The notes beneath the pieces were generated by a model. The model ran no database searches. It saw only the letters and a list, made by a program, of their open reading frames with translations, and was not told where the DNA came from. A stretch of DNA of 9,051 nucleotides from NCBI GenBank assembly GCA_002340515.1, contig DDMF01000014.1, forward strand, positions 36,980 through 46,030, given 5' to 3'. Numbering within the stretch: position 1 is the stretch's first letter; each line of letters opens with the position of its first letter. The stretch comes from Rhodobacteraceae bacterium UBA2553. Lineage in GTDB: Bacteria > Pseudomonadota > Alphaproteobacteria > Rhodobacterales > Rhodobacteraceae. Both the position numbers and the translations under genes were made by a program. Shown piece after piece: positions 1 to 5,419 of this stretch.

Positions 1-5
1 TTTCG

Positions 6-50
6 CGCGTTTCGCCAAAAACCGGTGATTCAGGTTTTTCTCGAAACGCG
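6..50. repeat. Long imperfect inverted repeat next to the stop of the TerB-like gene
   Basis: The outer arms CGCGTTTCG (6-14) and CGAAACGCG (42-50) are perfect 9-bp inverted complements. Inside them AAAAACC (17-23) and GGTTTTT (33-39) form a second 7-bp stem around a 9-nt loop, with a 2x2 internal loop between the stems. The hairpin ends directly against the TAA of the minus-strand gene (51-53), so it is probably the 3' structure of that transcript. It has no run of U after the outer stem in either direction. It could therefore be a transcript-stabilising hairpin or a Rho-dependent end rather than a classical intrinsic terminator. Confidence 0.55.
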
Positions 51-485
51 TTAGGCATCCGCTGGGCGCGTACGTTTCACCTCTTCGGCAGAAAGGCCAA
101 TGGCCTTGGCCACATGGGCGACAAAGCATGCCTCTTCTTCGCGCACCACCCCATCGGCCACGGACACTTGCCAAAGTGCGGTCAGCATGGCCATTCGGTG
201 GGCATGTGTCAGGTGATCCGTGACCAATTGGGTCAAGGTGTCGGTGTCAGGGGCTTCGGCTTCTAATTTTTCACAGGTCGCGCGTGTTTTGGCCGCTTCG
301 ACCACATTCATCGCCCGATGTTTGACAAAAAGCCGGTCGATCCGGGCGATCTCCTCAACGGCGTAATGCTGGTCTGCTTTGGCCAGACGCACCAAAAGCA
401 CGCCCATCGCCAGCTCTGCGTCCAACTCTGGTAAAGCGACGCCTTTTGGCTGTTTTTTGAACTTCTGAAAAAAATCTGACAGCAT
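51..485 (-). CDS. TerB-like helical protein (tellurite resistance TerB family), 144 aa
   Basis: This is a small, soluble, probably all-helical protein. Two related segments are visible. The first is at residues 28-55, with an AKAD motif at 35-38 followed by acidic E44/E45. The second is at residues 100-132, with VADG at 109-112 followed by REEE and a hydrophobic helix ending in GLS. This AxADG-x(4-6)-E pattern, repeated in a helical bundle, is typical of the TerB/DjlA-N type fold, which carries acidic metal-coordinating residues. There is no signal peptide or membrane segment, so it should act in the cytoplasm. The frame is open to an upstream ATG at 542, but the ATG at 485 is preferred because GAGGGG lies about 8 nt upstream of it. 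It lies 63 bp downstream of the 104-aa gene on the same strand and is probably co-transcribed with it. The family link is fairly secure. An actual role in tellurite resistance is not implied, because such stand-alone proteins are common and uncharacterised. Confidence 0.85.
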   Translation of the reverse strand: MLSDFFQKFKKQPKGVALPELDAELAMGVLLVRLAKADQHYAVEEIARIDRLFVKHRAMNVVEAAKTRATCEKLEAEAPDTDTLTQLVTDHLTHAHRMAMLTALWQVSVADGVVREEEACFVAHVAKAIGLSAEEVKRTRPADA

Positions 486-548
486 GAAACTGGCCCCTCG
501 TTCTTGTTTTATGACGTTACCGAGCGGAAGTCTTTGCAGCAAGGGGGG

Positions 549-863
549 CTAAAGCGGTTTGATGGTGACAATGGACGCGGCCCCTTTGCCGCTGTCGCGC
601 GTGTACCGCATTTGGTCGCCGCATTGTTCGATGATTTCGCGGTCAAGGCCCAAATCTTCGTCGTTTAAAGTGGCCGTGCGGCAGAACATGCCATCTTGCC
701 AATACCAATTGCCCAAAAGCCGATCTGGGCCAGCCATACCGGAGATTTGCCCATCCGCGTGGATGGTGAATTGCAGACCTTCGCCCACCAAGGGGCGGTC
801 GGCAAATGCCTCAATAAACGCCTCTTTGCTGTCGAGCCTGCGCCAGACCATGGTTTTTGTCAT
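549..863 (-). CDS. Small conserved-looking cytosolic protein of unknown function, 104 aa
   Basis: I do not recognise a named family. The product is a 104-residue soluble protein with no signal peptide or membrane helix. A stretch at residues 37-62 (DGQISG, then GNWYWQDGMFCR) alternates glycine, tryptophan and hydrophobic residues, as in a small beta-barrel or lipocalin-like fold. The W-x-W...G-x-F-C-R signature recurs in short alphaproteobacterial hypothetical proteins. There are two cysteines, C61 and C81. The ATG at 863 is chosen because the ribosome-binding-like GGGGGAC (871-877 on the plus strand as GTCCCCC) sits 7 nt before it. An alternative ATG four codons in has no better site. It is the first gene of a likely two-gene minus-strand unit with the TerB-like gene. 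A candidate promoter lies at 912-940. Coding status is well supported by the ribosome site and protein-like composition; function is unknown. Confidence 0.8.
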   Translation of the reverse strand: MTKTMVWRRLDSKEAFIEAFADRPLVGEGLQFTIHADGQISGMAGPDRLLGNWYWQDGMFCRTATLNDEDLGLDREIIEQCGDQMRYTRDSGKGAASIVTIKPL

Positions 864-911
864 ATGTTACGTCCCCCAGTTGCACATCTCATTGGATGGC
901 GAAGTCTAACA

Positions 912-940
912 ACCATACATGGTTTTCCTGTGGTTCCCAA
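912..940 (-). promoter_or_regulatory. Candidate promoter of the two-gene minus-strand unit
   Basis: Read on the minus strand, TTGGGA (935-940) and TATGGT (912-917) are separated by exactly 17 bp. Each matches the sigma70 hexamer consensus at 4 of 6 positions. The -10 box is covered by a palindrome AACCAT-AC-ATGGTT (911-924). Transcription would begin about 45 bp before the ATG at 863, leaving a leader that carries the GGGGGAC ribosome site. The matches are modest, so this remains a candidate. Confidence 0.35.
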
Positions 941-1118
941 ATCCTGTTCCTGAAGGCGTTTCCAGTTAGCATGAAAACGCTTGTTCGTTGTGTTCGCATG
1001 TGAGCAAAGCGAATTGCTGCGACAAGCGACAGCAGAAGTTTCTGGGAAAATCTAGAACGCGCCCAGCGGCAGAGATGTGCCAAGAGGATGTGGTGCCATA
1101 GTTTTGCTGCGCCCAATA

Positions 1119-1145
1119 AAAAAGGCGGGTTGCCCCCGCCTTTTT
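1119..1145 (-). terminator. Intrinsic terminator downstream of pyrG
   Basis: GGCGGG (1124-1129) and CCCGCC (1135-1140) form a GC stem around a 5-nt loop. They are flanked by AAAAA (1119-1123) and TTTTT (1141-1145), which extend the stem or serve as the U-tract in either direction. It begins 23 bp past the pyrG stop, so it most naturally ends the pyrG transcript. The symmetry would also let it stop plus-strand transcription, although no plus-strand gene was recognised before it. Confidence 0.9.
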
Positions 1146-1168
1146 CATATTCGTCATGGCGTGTAAGC

Positions 1169-2812
1169 TTACACCAGACGCTCAATCTCTTTTGCGGCGC
1201 GAATGAAATCGGCGAACAGTGGGGCCGGTTCAAATGGTTTGGATTTCAGCTCGGGATGGAACTGAACGCCGATGAACCACGGGTGATCTTCCCACTCGAC
1301 GATTTCGGGCAGGCGCCCGTCGGGGGACATGCCTGAAAACTTCAAGCCAACAGCTTCCAGCTGATCACGGTATTTGGTGTCCACCTCGAAACGATGACGG
1401 TGACGTTCCTCGAGCGTGGTGCCGCCATAGATTCGCGCCACATTCGACCCTTCGGTGAGCGTCGCATCATAGGCCCCCAGACGCATGGTGCCGCCTTTGT
1501 CGTCACCCAATTTACGCTTTACGGTATAGTTGCCCTGCACCCATTCTTTGAGGTGGTAAATCACTGGGGTAAAACGGGTTTCGCCACTTTCATGGTCAAA
1601 TTCTTCCGATCCCGCATCGGTGATGCCAGCCACATTGCGGGCGGCTTCCACAACGGCCATTTGCATGCCCAGACAGATGCCAAAATAGGGGATCTTGTGT
1701 TCGCGGGCATATTGCGCCGCCTTGATCTTGCCTTCGGTGCCACGTTCGCCAAAGCCGCCGGGGACGAGGATCGCATGGAACCCTTCGAGATACGGCGCGG
1801 GATCGCCCTTATCGAACAATTCAGCATCCACCCATTCGAGCTTTACTTTGGTCCGATTGGCCATGCCGCCGTGGGTTAAGGCTTCTTTAATTGACTTATA
1901 GGCGTCTTCGAGCTGGGTGTATTTGCCCACTACCGCCACTTTCACTTCGCCCTCGGCATTGTGAATGCGGTCTTCAACATCCTGCCAGCGGCGCAAATCG
2001 GGTTTGGGGGCAGGGGCAATGCTGAAGGCATCGAGAACCGCCTGATCGAGACCCACTTTGTGATAGGCCATCGGGGCCTCATAGATCGACTTCAGGTCAT
2101 AGGCGGGGATCACCGAATCCTGCCGCACATTACAGAAAAGCCCAATTTTGGCGCGCTCTTTGTCAGGGATTGGATGTTCCGACCGGCACACCAACACGTC
2201 TGGTGCAATGCCGATGGAGCGCAATTCCTTGACCGAGTGTTGGGTCGGCTTGGTTTTCAACTCGCCCGAAGCAGCCAGATAGGGCAGCAGCGTCAAATGC
2301 ACAAAAATACACTCGCCACGGGGACGATCCTGACTGAACTGACGGATGGCTTCAAAAAACGGCAATGCTTCGATGTCGCCGACGGTGCCGCCAATTTCAC
2401 AAAGCTGGAAATCCACCTCATCATCGCCAATGGCAATGAAGTCTTTGATTTCATTGGTGACATGCGGGATCACCTGAATGGTTTTGCCCAGATAATCGCC
2501 GCGACGTTCTTTTTCCAGCACGTTTGTGTACACACGGCCTGAGGAAATGGAATCGGTGTTGCGTGCGGCCACACCGGTAAAGCGTTCGTAATGCCCCAGA
2601 TCCAAATCGGTTTCAGCACCGTCATCGGTAACAAACACTTCGCCATGTTCAAACGGGCTCATCGTGCCTGGGTCGACGTTTAGGTAAGGATCAAGCTTGC
2701 GCAAGCGCACGGTGTAGCCACGCGCCTGTAAAAGTGCGCCCAAAGCAGCTGAGGTCAACCCTTTGCCGAGCGAAGACACAACGCCGCCAGTGATGAAAAT
2801 GTAACGTGCCAT
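1169..2812 (-). CDS. pyrG: CTP synthase (glutamine-hydrolysing), 547 aa
   Basis: It converts UTP, ATP and glutamine to CTP, the last step of de novo pyrimidine nucleotide synthesis, in the cytoplasm as a tetramer. The N-terminal synthetase domain (about 1-266) starts with [10 protein letters not shown] at 9-18, the ATP-binding loop. It continues with [40 protein letters not shown] from residue 138, and the UTP/CTP-site motif [12 protein letters not shown] from residue 186. The C-terminal class I glutamine amidotransferase domain (about 290-547) has the PGGFGERG oxyanion/lid segment, the nucleophile Cys380 within GICLGMQ, and the catalytic pair His519/Glu521 in FHPE. All key residues are present and the length matches the family (about 545). 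The frame is open further upstream to 2917, but homologous sequence begins at the ATG at 2812. The ribosome site is weak (GGGGG about 11 nt upstream). It lies 195 bp downstream of secG, with terminator-like hairpins between, so it probably has its own promoter. Confidence 0.98.
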   Translation of the reverse strand: MARYIFITGGVVSSLGKGLTSAALGALLQARGYTVRLRKLDPYLNVDPGTMSPFEHGEVFVTDDGAETDLDLGHYERFTGVAARNTDSISSGRVYTNVLEKERRGDYLGKTIQVIPHVTNEIKDFIAIGDDEVDFQLCEIGGTVGDIEALPFFEAIRQFSQDRPRGECIFVHLTLLPYLAASGELKTKPTQHSVKELRSIGIAPDVLVCRSEHPIPDKERAKIGLFCNVRQDSVIPAYDLKSIYEAPMAYHKVGLDQAVLDAFSIAPAPKPDLRRWQDVEDRIHNAEGEVKVAVVGKYTQLEDAYKSIKEALTHGGMANRTKVKLEWVDAELFDKGDPAPYLEGFHAILVPGGFGERGTEGKIKAAQYAREHKIPYFGICLGMQMAVVEAARNVAGITDAGSEEFDHESGETRFTPVIYHLKEWVQGNYTVKRKLGDDKGGTMRLGAYDATLTEGSNVARIYGGTTLEERHRHRFEVDTKYRDQLEAVGLKFSGMSPDGRLPEIVEWEDHPWFIGVQFHPELKSKPFEPAPLFADFIRAAKEIERLV

Positions 2813-2875
2813 ATGGTTGGCTGCCCCCGTGAGATGAGATCGAAAGATCCGGTTCTTGCTTGCTGTGATTTCGAC

Positions 2876-2896
2876 AAAAGCCCGTCCCCAACGGGC
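2876..2896 (-). terminator. Hairpin with T-run upstream of pyrG
   Basis: On the minus strand GCCCGT and ACGGGC form a 6-bp GC-rich stem with a 5-nt loop (2880-2896), followed by TTTT (2876-2879). It lies about 110 bp after secG and 64 bp before the pyrG ATG. It could be a second secG terminator or an attenuator in the pyrG leader. The T-run is short, so its strength is uncertain. Confidence 0.4.
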
Positions 2897-2962
2897 CCGC
2901 ACGTAACCACATTCCACGGGATTTAAGGCTTACATGATTCCAGCTGCCCGCGCAACCAAACC

Positions 2963-2989
2963 GCAAGAGAAAGGGCAATAAAATGCCCT
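2963..2989 (-). terminator. Probable secG terminator
   Basis: On the minus strand AGGGCA (2984-2989) and TGCCCT (2972-2977) form a 6-bp stem with a 6-nt A/T loop. It starts 18 bp after the secG stop codon and is followed by the T-rich TTCTCTTG. Position and form fit a modest intrinsic terminator. Confidence 0.5.
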
Positions 2990-3007
2990 GACACTAAATG
3001 TAGGGGA

Positions 3008-3373
3008 TTATTCCGCGCGGGGCGGGGCCAAGCTGTCGTCGGTCGAAACGGGCGGCAACATGTCGGTAACATCTGGCACAACCGGTGCTGTTGTTCCGTC
3101 AGTTGCTGCAGGCAACCCAAGGGCGTCCACAACCGAACTGTCAGCCGAGTTTTTCGCGGCGATAACAGTCAAAGAAATTGAGGTGACCAAAAAGGCAATG
3201 GCCAGCGCCCATGTCATTTTGGACAGGGCCGTGGCTGCGCCGCGAGAGGACATAAGGCCCCCACCGCCGCCGCCACCAATACCAAGTCCGCCGCCCTCAG
3301 AGCGCTGCAGAAGCACAACACCGATCAGCGATAGCGCCAAGATCAGGTGAATTACGAGGACAACATTTTCCAT
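3008..3373 (-). CDS. secG: Preprotein translocase subunit SecG, 121 aa
   Basis: SecG is the small inner-membrane partner of SecYE that helps SecA-driven export. The protein starts with a hydrophobic segment (about 4-22), followed by the family signature VVLLQRSEGGGLG. After this comes a glycine-rich cytoplasmic loop with a run of seven glycines, then RGAATALSKMTWALAIAFLV leading into the second membrane helix (about 54-72). Beyond that is a hydrophilic tail of about 48 residues rich in Asp, Pro, Ser and Thr. Tails of this sort are common in alphaproteobacterial SecG and account for the length above the roughly 110 residues of the Escherichia coli protein. The ATG at 3373 is fixed by the start of the first membrane helix. 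Only a weak ribosome site (GGGCC) precedes it. It is divergent from purA and followed on the same strand by pyrG. Confidence 0.95.
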   Translation of the reverse strand: MENVVLVIHLILALSLIGVVLLQRSEGGGLGIGGGGGGGLMSSRGAATALSKMTWALAIAFLVTSISLTVIAAKNSADSSVVDALGLPAATDGTTAPVVPDVTDMLPPVSTDDSLAPPRAE

Positions 3374-3542
3374 TCGGCAGGCCCATTTTTAGCTTAGTTT
3401 GATCTAGCGGGTATGTAGGGGAAAGGTTGTCCCGGTGCAACCCGGCTTTCGTTCAAGAAGCGAAACTGGCGTGGAAATATGTCAGTTTTGCCTTTGTGGT
3501 GCGCTGTTATTTGTATGACACCCACGCAAACCCCATTCTTTT

Positions 3543-3602
3543 CTAGAAAACTAGAAAACTAGAAAACTAGAAAACTAGAAAACTAGAAAACTAGAAAACT
3601 AG
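3543..3602. repeat. Tandem octamer array (CTAGAAAA)7-CTAG
   Basis: Seven perfect head-to-tail copies of CTAGAAAA occupy 3543-3598, followed by a terminal CTAG (3599-3602). The flanks make both ends palindromic: TTTTCTAGAAAA on the left and GAAAACTAGTTTTC on the right. Every CTAG is itself palindromic, giving eight evenly spaced twofold-symmetric sites 8 bp apart. There are no mismatches between units, which suggests recent expansion by slippage or active homogenisation. It lies about 170 bp upstream of secG and 114 bp upstream of purA. Confidence 0.98.
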
Positions 3603-3635
3603 TTTTCCGGTGTTTGATAAAATAGCCTCATTTTG

Positions 3636-3700
3636 CACCTGCGGCGAATTAGGTGTTTCCCCGTGCGCCAAGGCCCGCTATGACGGGCCGGGTTTTCTTT
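3636..3700 (+). promoter_or_regulatory. purA leader with two stem-loops, the second terminator-like
   Basis: CACCT (3636-3640) pairs with AGGTG (3651-3655) across a 10-nt loop. Then GGCCCG (3672-3677) pairs with CGGGCC (3684-3689) across a 6-nt loop and is followed by GGG and TTTTCTTT (3693-3700). The second hairpin has the form of an intrinsic terminator but sits only 17 bp before the purA start, so it could act as an attenuator. GCAC (3635-3638) can instead pair with GTGC (3663-3666), a weak alternative fold. Whether this is regulatory is inferred from position only. Confidence 0.4.
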
Positions 3701-3716
3701 GAGATAGGAACAGACC

Positions 3717-5012
3717 ATGGCTAATGTCGTCGTTGTAGGCGCCCAGTGGGGTGACGAAGGAAAAGGTAAGATCGTTGACTGGCTCAGCGAACGAGCCGAT
3801 GTGATCGCGCGCTTCCAAGGGGGGCACAATGCGGGCCACACTCTTGTGATCGACGGCGCGGTTTATAAGTTGCATGCGTTGCCTTCGGGTGTTGTGCGCG
3901 GTGGCAAGCTGTCGGTGATCGGCAATGGGGTGGTTCTTGACCCCTGGAGCTTGCTCAAGGAAATCGAAACCATTACCGGGCAAGGCGTTGATATTTCGCC
4001 AGAAACCCTGATGATCGCGGAAAATGCACCGCTGATCCTGCCGTTCCACGGCGAACTTGATCGCGCCCGTGAAGAGGCCTCCAGCAAAGGCACCAAGATC
4101 GGCACAACCGGTCGTGGCATCGGCCCGTGTTATGAAGATAAGGTTGGCCGCCGCGCCATTCGTGTCGCGGATCTGGCCGATCCTGCCACGTTGGAAGCGC
4201 GTGTTGACCGTGCCTTGCAACACCACGATCCATTGCGCAAAGGTCTGGGCATTGAGCCGATTGACCGCGATGCGCTGGTCGAATTGCTCTTGGACGTGGC
4301 GCCAAAGATTCTCCGTTTTGCTGCCCCCGTTTGGAAAGTGATGAGCGAAAAGCGCAAAGCCGGTAAGCGGATCTTGTTTGAGGGCGCCCAAGGTGCGCTT
4401 TTGGACATTGATTTCGGAACATACCCCTTTGTGACCTCGTCAAACGTGATCGCAGGCCAAGCGGCCACAGGTGTGGGCGTCGGTCCAGGTGCAATCGACT
4501 ATGTGTTGGGCATCGTAAAAGCCTATACCACCCGTGTCGGCGAAGGTCCGTTCCCGACCGAGTTGGACGATGCCGATGGTCAACGCCTTGGCGAACGTGG
4601 CCATGAGTTTGGCACCACCACAGGGCGCAAACGCCGTTGCGGTTGGTTTGATGCCGCCCTTGTGCGCCAGACCTGTGCGACCTCGGGTGTGACCGGAATT
4701 TCACTGACCAAATTGGATGTTTTGGACGGGTTTGAGACGCTGAAAATCTGCGTTGGGTATGAACTCGACGGCAAAACGCTCGACTATCTGCCCACTGCTG
4801 CGGATCAACAAGCGCGTTGCAAACCTATTTATGAAGAGATGCCCGGTTGGTCAGAAACGACCGAAGGCGCGCGCAGCTGGAATGACCTGCCGGCCAATGC
4901 GATCAAATACGTCAAACGCGTCGAAGAGCTGATCGATTGCCCTGTGGCGCTTTTGTCGACCAGCCCCGAACGCGAAGACACCATTCTCGTGACGGATCCC
5001 TTTGCGGATTGA
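3717..5012 (+). CDS. purA: Adenylosuccinate synthetase, 431 aa
   Basis: It joins IMP and aspartate, using GTP, to give adenylosuccinate, the first committed step to AMP. It is a cytoplasmic dimer. The family signatures occur in order: the phosphate loop GDEGKGK at 12-18 with catalytic Asp13, then His41 in GGHNAGHT. Further on are the IMP-site segment GTTGRGIGP at 129-137, [22 protein letters not shown] from residue 221, and [11 protein letters not shown] from residue 272. [12 protein letters not shown] from residue 301 supplies the aspartate/GTP-site arginines, and LTKLDVLDG from residue 330 gives the guanine-specificity TKLD. The length is almost identical to the Escherichia coli enzyme. The ATG at 3717 has AGGA at 3706-3709, 7 nt upstream. 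A hairpin follows the stop codon, and a DUF2842-type gene starts 77 bp downstream on the same strand. The leader contains a terminator-like hairpin. Confidence 0.98.
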   Translation: MANVVVVGAQWGDEGKGKIVDWLSERADVIARFQGGHNAGHTLVIDGAVYKLHALPSGVVRGGKLSVIGNGVVLDPWSLLKEIETITGQGVDISPETLMIAENAPLILPFHGELDRAREEASSKGTKIGTTGRGIGPCYEDKVGRRAIRVADLADPATLEARVDRALQHHDPLRKGLGIEPIDRDALVELLLDVAPKILRFAAPVWKVMSEKRKAGKRILFEGAQGALLDIDFGTYPFVTSSNVIAGQAATGVGVGPGAIDYVLGIVKAYTTRVGEGPFPTELDDADGQRLGERGHEFGTTTGRKRRCGWFDAALVRQTCATSGVTGISLTKLDVLDGFETLKICVGYELDGKTLDYLPTAADQQARCKPIYEEMPGWSETTEGARSWNDLPANAIKYVKRVEELIDCPVALLSTSPEREDTILVTDPFAD

Positions 5013-5033
5013 TCCCAAACGTCTGACATGCTC

Positions 5034-5070
5034 GGGACGCGCCCTAAAAGGGGGGCGTCCCCCTTGTTAT
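5034..5070 (+). terminator. Hairpin downstream of purA
   Basis: GGGACGC (5034-5040) pairs with GCGTCCC (5055-5061). The stem continues past a mismatch through CCC (5042-5044) with GGG (5051-5053), closing on an A-rich loop. The following sequence CCTTGTTATT is only moderately T-rich, so termination may be partial, allowing read-through into the small membrane-protein gene that starts 20 bp further on. Confidence 0.6.
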
Positions 5071-5089
5071 TAACCCGGAGTGCAGCCTG

Positions 5090-5368
5090 ATGGCCCTGTC
5101 CTATAAAGCCCGCAAGCGATTGTCGCTGCTCATCCTTGTGGTGGGCTTGCCGGTCTATATCATCTTGGCGGTTTTCACGGTTTCGCTGTTTGACCGCCCG
5201 CCCTTTTGGTTGGAACTGCTGATCTATGTCGCTCTCGGTTTTCTGTGGATCATGCCGCTGAAAAAAGTGTTCATTGGTGTGGGGCAGGCGGATCCGGATG
5301 AGGACCCCGCCAATTACCCCCATGATCCAGCGGGAAAATACGCGCTGAAAGACGATGAAAAACAATAA
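5090..5368 (+). CDS. DUF2842-type small inner-membrane protein, 92 aa
   Basis: This is a small protein with two predicted transmembrane helices, at about residues 11-32 and 39-56. It has a basic N-terminus (KARKR) and a hydrophilic acidic C-terminal tail with a PDEDPANYP segment. The pattern of SYKARKRLSLLILVVGLP, then LFDRPP, then a second helix ending in LWIMPLKKVFIGVGQADPD fits the DUF2842 family of alphaproteobacteria, whose function is unknown. The positive N-terminus suggests both ends face the cytoplasm. The ATG at 5090 is supported by GGAG at 5077-5080 with a 9-nt spacer. It follows purA by 77 bp on the same strand and may be partly transcribed from it. A strong terminator follows directly. 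The family assignment is from memory of the motif pattern. Confidence 0.88.
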   Translation: MALSYKARKRLSLLILVVGLPVYIILAVFTVSLFDRPPFWLELLIYVALGFLWIMPLKKVFIGVGQADPDEDPANYPHDPAGKYALKDDEKQ

Positions 5369-5374
5369 CTCATA

Positions 5375-5404
5375 AAAAAGGCCCCCGGATTTGGGGGCCT
5401 TTTT
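5375..5404. terminator. Bidirectional intrinsic terminator between convergent genes
   Basis: GGCCCCC (5380-5386) pairs with GGGGGCC (5393-5399) around a 6-nt loop. It is flanked by AAAAA (5375-5379) and TTTTT (5400-5404), so either strand yields a GC stem plus U-tract. It stands between the ends of the DUF2842-type gene (5368) and the acidic-protein gene (5420) and can serve both. Confidence 0.95.
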
Positions 5405-5419
5405 CGTATTCAGAGCTGT

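Larger units (their letters stand above)
864..1168. other. Intergenic region between pyrG and the 104-aa gene
   Basis: This 305-bp stretch has no convincing gene. Going down from pyrG it contains the pyrG terminator (1119-1145), then about 90 bp of which little can be said, then two nested inverted repeats (978-984 with 1022-1028, and 1003-1007 with 1014-1018). Next come a weak sigma70-type promoter with a palindrome over its -10 box (911-940) and the ribosome-binding site of the 104-aa gene. Short open frames cross it on both strands but lack a start with a ribosome site, and their products look random. Confidence 0.7.
3374..3716. promoter_or_regulatory. Divergent secG/purA intergenic region
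   Basis: This 343-bp gap must carry the promoters of both secG (left) and purA (right). From left to right it holds about 165 bp without clear structure, then the CTAGAAAA octamer array (3543-3602), a possible -10 box TAAAAT (3618-3623, 5 of 6 to consensus), and the purA leader with two hairpins and the AGGA ribosome site (3706-3709). On the secG side the minus-strand octamer GCTAGATC (3401-3408) matches the Caulobacter -10 consensus GCTANAWC, but no matching -35 box stands at the expected distance. No small gene was recognised. Confidence 0.6.

Noticed and set aside
51..863. Tellurite resistance operon
   Set aside because: Only one TerB-like protein is present, without terC, terD/E or terZ-type genes, so a resistance role is unsupported.
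889..1233. A 114-codon minus-strand frame overlapping the end of pyrG and crossing the terminator
   Set aside because: It runs through a strong terminator and overlaps pyrG out of frame, with no ribosome site. The composition is random-like.
1961..2542. A 193-codon plus-strand open frame opposite pyrG
   Set aside because: It sits inside the certain pyrG gene, has no ribosome site, and its product resembles no protein.
2813..2917. Longer pyrG product starting at 2917
   Set aside because: The extra 35 residues match no part of CTP synthase, and the ATG at 2812 gives the normal N-terminus and length.
3543..3602. Octamer array considered as a CRISPR
   Set aside because: The units are 8 bp and contiguous with no spacers, and no cas genes are near.
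3678..4391. A 237-codon open frame on the minus strand opposite purA
   Set aside because: It lies entirely against the purA coding strand and its leader, has no plausible promoter or ribosome site, and its product shows no recognisable fold. It is a by-product of codon bias in purA.
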